From Anaerotignum sp. (GTDB lineage Bacteria > Bacillota > Clostridia > Lachnospirales > Anaerotignaceae), in assembly GCA_017442465.1 (NCBI GenBank), contig JAFRZQ010000204.1, forward strand, positions 1-7,089: a stretch of 7,089 nucleotides of DNA, written 5' to 3'. Shown here piece after piece: positions 6,132 through 7,089 of the stretch. The notes below the pieces were generated by a model. The model ran no database searches and was not told where the DNA came from. It was given only the letters and a program-made list of their open reading frames with translations. The first letter of the stretch is position 1. Every line of letters begins with the position of its first letter. The translations under genes were made by a program, and so were the position numbers.

Positions 6132-6372
6132 ACATATTTGCCGTGTTACCACCTAACTTCATTTTTCCCTCGCGGGAAAAACCTCTGTGAGTAAATCATT
6201 ACTCTTCTCTGTAACGGGAGAACCCGTCGCAGCCTAGTGTTTTTTGAAAACATTCGGTGCGAAGCTCCAAGGCCATCTTCGGTGATTCTTCTGCGCCCCT
6301 TTCCAGCTGCCGGGGCTCTCTGTCAGCAGAAGGAGACCACGTACTCTCCTTTTCTTAGCTGTTTTCCTAATA
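6101..6372 (-). ncRNA. T-box leader of metG, methionine specific
   Basis: The untranslated RNA before metG senses uncharged tRNA-Met and lets transcription continue when charging is low. Stem I is recognisable. Its base pairs AAGG with CCTT. An AGTA motif faces GAAG on the other side of the specifier loop. GTGGT pairs with ATCAC, CTTCTGC pairs with GCAGAAG, and the AGAGAG bulge follows. The specifier is ATG at 6274-6276, in the context GAAG-ATG-G. Further hairpins follow: GAGTAA/TTACTC, then a TTTTTCCC/GGGAAAAA stem. The T-box sequence AGGTGGTAACACGG (6141-6154) differs slightly from consensus. Its TGGT can pair with ACCA, the acceptor end of a tRNA with discriminator A, as expected for tRNA-Met. 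The terminator follows. This accounts for the whole gap between metG and the next gene to the right. Confidence 0.95.
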
Positions 6373-6378
6373 GAAAAT

Positions 6379-6407
6379 ATTCTACTATTTTTCTGTATTT
6401 CTGTCAA
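6379..6407 (-). promoter_or_regulatory. Sigma-A promoter of metG-tatD
   Basis: TTGACA (6402-6407), 17-bp spacer, TAGAAT (6379-6384). Start predicted near 6372, just before the base of T-box stem I. Confidence 0.88.
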
Positions 6408-6433
6408 CGGATACATGGAAAAATAAGGCGTGA

Positions 6434-6467
6434 ACGAAAAGAAAACCCCATTCTTCAGAATGGGGTT
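6434..6467 (-). terminator. Intrinsic terminator after the 158-residue membrane protein gene
   Basis: AACCCCATTC pairs with GAATGGGGTT around a 4-nt loop (6444-6467), followed on the minus strand by a T-rich tract (TTTTCTTTTC). It lies about 10 bp past the TAA and separates this gene from the metG promoter. Confidence 0.92.
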
Positions 6468-6476
6468 CTAAGGTTT

Positions 6477-6953
6477 TTATTTCTTTTCTTTTGCTTTTTT
6501 GGATTCTTTCTGCATGGTGCGGTTTACGCTTGCAGCCATTTTTTCGCCCCATGTCTTTTTCTTTTTGTCTTCCAGGTTCATACCTACGATACCTACGATG
6601 TACATACCTGCCAGTTCCACTTTTACATTTTTCTTCACAGGCATTACGTTGAAGACGGGTTTGTCGCACATCAGAGTTACGATCTGGGGACCAACCTTAG
6701 CGCGTACCAGAAAAGCTTTTTTTGCTTTTGCCTTTTTGGGCAGCTGTTCAAAAACAGCTTTGGGCATATTGGATGCGGAAGGTTTTTCGTTTTTCTTGTC
6801 GATAACAAAGATCTGTACAGTCTGACGGTTTGCGTCAATAAAATCCTGTGCCTGGATCATCTGACCCATAGCTTTTCTGTTTGCGCGGTAAGCAAAGAAG
6901 ATGCCAACAGCAAGCAGGACGATGATGATAATCAAAATATCAGAAGCGTTCAA
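6477..6953 (-). CDS. Membrane-anchored protein of unknown function with lysine-rich tail
   Basis: I do not recognise this family. Starting at TTG (6953) it has 158 residues: a single hydrophobic segment at about 5-22 and a short basic patch (RANRK, 23-27), suggesting an N-terminal anchor with the rest in the cytoplasm. Then follows a soluble part (about 31-125) with alternating hydrophobic strands (VQIFVI 46-51, KAFLVRAKVG 79-88, QIVTLMC 90-96, VKVELAGMYIVGIVG 110-124) split by a Lys-rich PKKAKAKK block (72-79). It ends in a highly charged tail (128-158, KEKK at the end). TTG is preferred because AAAGGAGG lies 7 nt upstream; the in-frame ATG at 6980 precedes that site and has no ribosome binding site. 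The gene is a single-gene unit with its own promoter and terminator, so neighbours give no clue to its function. The lysine-rich tail could contact nucleic acid or acidic lipid, but this is only a guess. Confidence 0.8.
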   Translation of the reverse strand: MNASDILIIIIVLLAVGIFFAYRANRKAMGQMIQAQDFIDANRQTVQIFVIDKKNEKPSASNMPKAVFEQLPKKAKAKKAFLVRAKVGPQIVTLMCDKPVFNVMPVKKNVKVELAGMYIVGIVGMNLEDKKKKTWGEKMAASVNRTMQKESKKAKEKK

Positions 6954-7020
6954 AATAGTTCCTCCTTTATAACAAAGCATGCAAAACGATTCGTTTCACA
7001 GTAATTTTTCACATTTCACT

Positions 7021-7029
7021 ATTCTACCA
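7021..7029 (-). promoter_or_regulatory. Extended -10 promoter of the membrane protein gene
   Basis: TGG followed by TAGAAT on the minus strand (-10 at 7021-7026) gives an extended -10 element. No good -35 is seen 16-18 bp upstream (the hexamer there is TTCCCT). The start would be near 7014, about 60 nt before the TTG codon. The AT-rich DNA from 7030 to the right edge shows no gene. Confidence 0.5.
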
Positions 7030-7089
7030 TTGTTTTTTCATTTAGGGAAGTAAAAATAACGATTTTTTTCGATTTTTTTCATAAAAACC

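Noticed and set aside
6075..6152. 26-residue N-terminal extension of metG from an ATG at 6152
   Set aside because: These codons lie inside the T-box antiterminator and terminator; the GTG at 6074 has the ribosome binding site and the family's usual start.
6954..6980. Nine-residue extension of the membrane protein from an ATG at 6980
   Set aside because: It would run through the AAAGGAGG site and has no ribosome binding site of its own.
6237..7004. 255-codon open frame on the plus strand over the T-box and the 158-residue protein
   Set aside because: Spans a structured T-box, a promoter and a terminator that read the other way; Phe/Cys/His-rich composition typical of an antisense shadow.
7060..7080. 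Two tandem CGATTTTTTT units near the right edge
   Set aside because: Only two copies of a low-complexity unit; no hairpin before the T-runs, so neither a repeat array nor a terminator is supported.

Overview
The window looks like chromosomal housekeeping DNA from a Gram-positive, low-to-mid GC anaerobe, most likely a Clostridia / Lachnospirales-type Firmicute. The support is strong AGGAGG-type ribosome binding sites, TTG and GTG starts, sigma-A promoters with 17-bp spacers, a T-box leader on a tRNA-synthetase gene, a G5/3D cell-wall protein and the gene order metG-tatD-G5/3D, which matches the metS-yabD-yabE order of Bacillus subtilis. The exact genus cannot be read from the sequence.

Left part (1-1555, minus strand): a copper-response operon. 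A CsoR-type repressor gene (1186-1488) is followed after 16 bp by the first 389 codons of a CopA-type copper-exporting P1B ATPase, which runs off the left edge. A near-consensus promoter carries two identical 17-bp palindromes exactly 30 bp apart. One fills the -35/-10 spacer and the other lies just after the start site; these are the likely CsoR operators. Divergent from it (plus strand, 1642-2121) is a small FMN-binding, NimA/pyridoxamine-phosphate-oxidase-fold protein. A strong bidirectional terminator (2141-2175) separates it from the convergent genes that follow.

Middle and right part (2174-6407, minus strand, read right to left): a promoter, a methionine-specific T-box leader, metG (methionyl-tRNA synthetase with C-terminal tRNA-binding domain), tatD (metal-dependent DNase/hydrolase, 8 bp after metG and without its own clear ribosome binding site), then a 335-bp gap and a secreted G5/3D-domain cell-wall protein. 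That gap holds a second strong promoter and a leader of about 230 nt with a long 5' hairpin. Charged versus uncharged tRNA-Met should set expression of metG and tatD. The G5/3D gene can be driven from its own promoter, and no clear terminator after tatD rules out read-through.

Right edge (6434-7089, minus strand): a single-gene unit with an extended -10 promoter, a TTG-started 158-residue membrane-anchored protein of unknown function with a lysine-rich tail, and a strong terminator. I see no mobile element, CRISPR array, tRNA or rRNA. I did not find a convincing new multi-gene system. The items most worth a second look are the duplicated operator geometry, the unassigned leader of the G5/3D gene and the unrecognised membrane protein.
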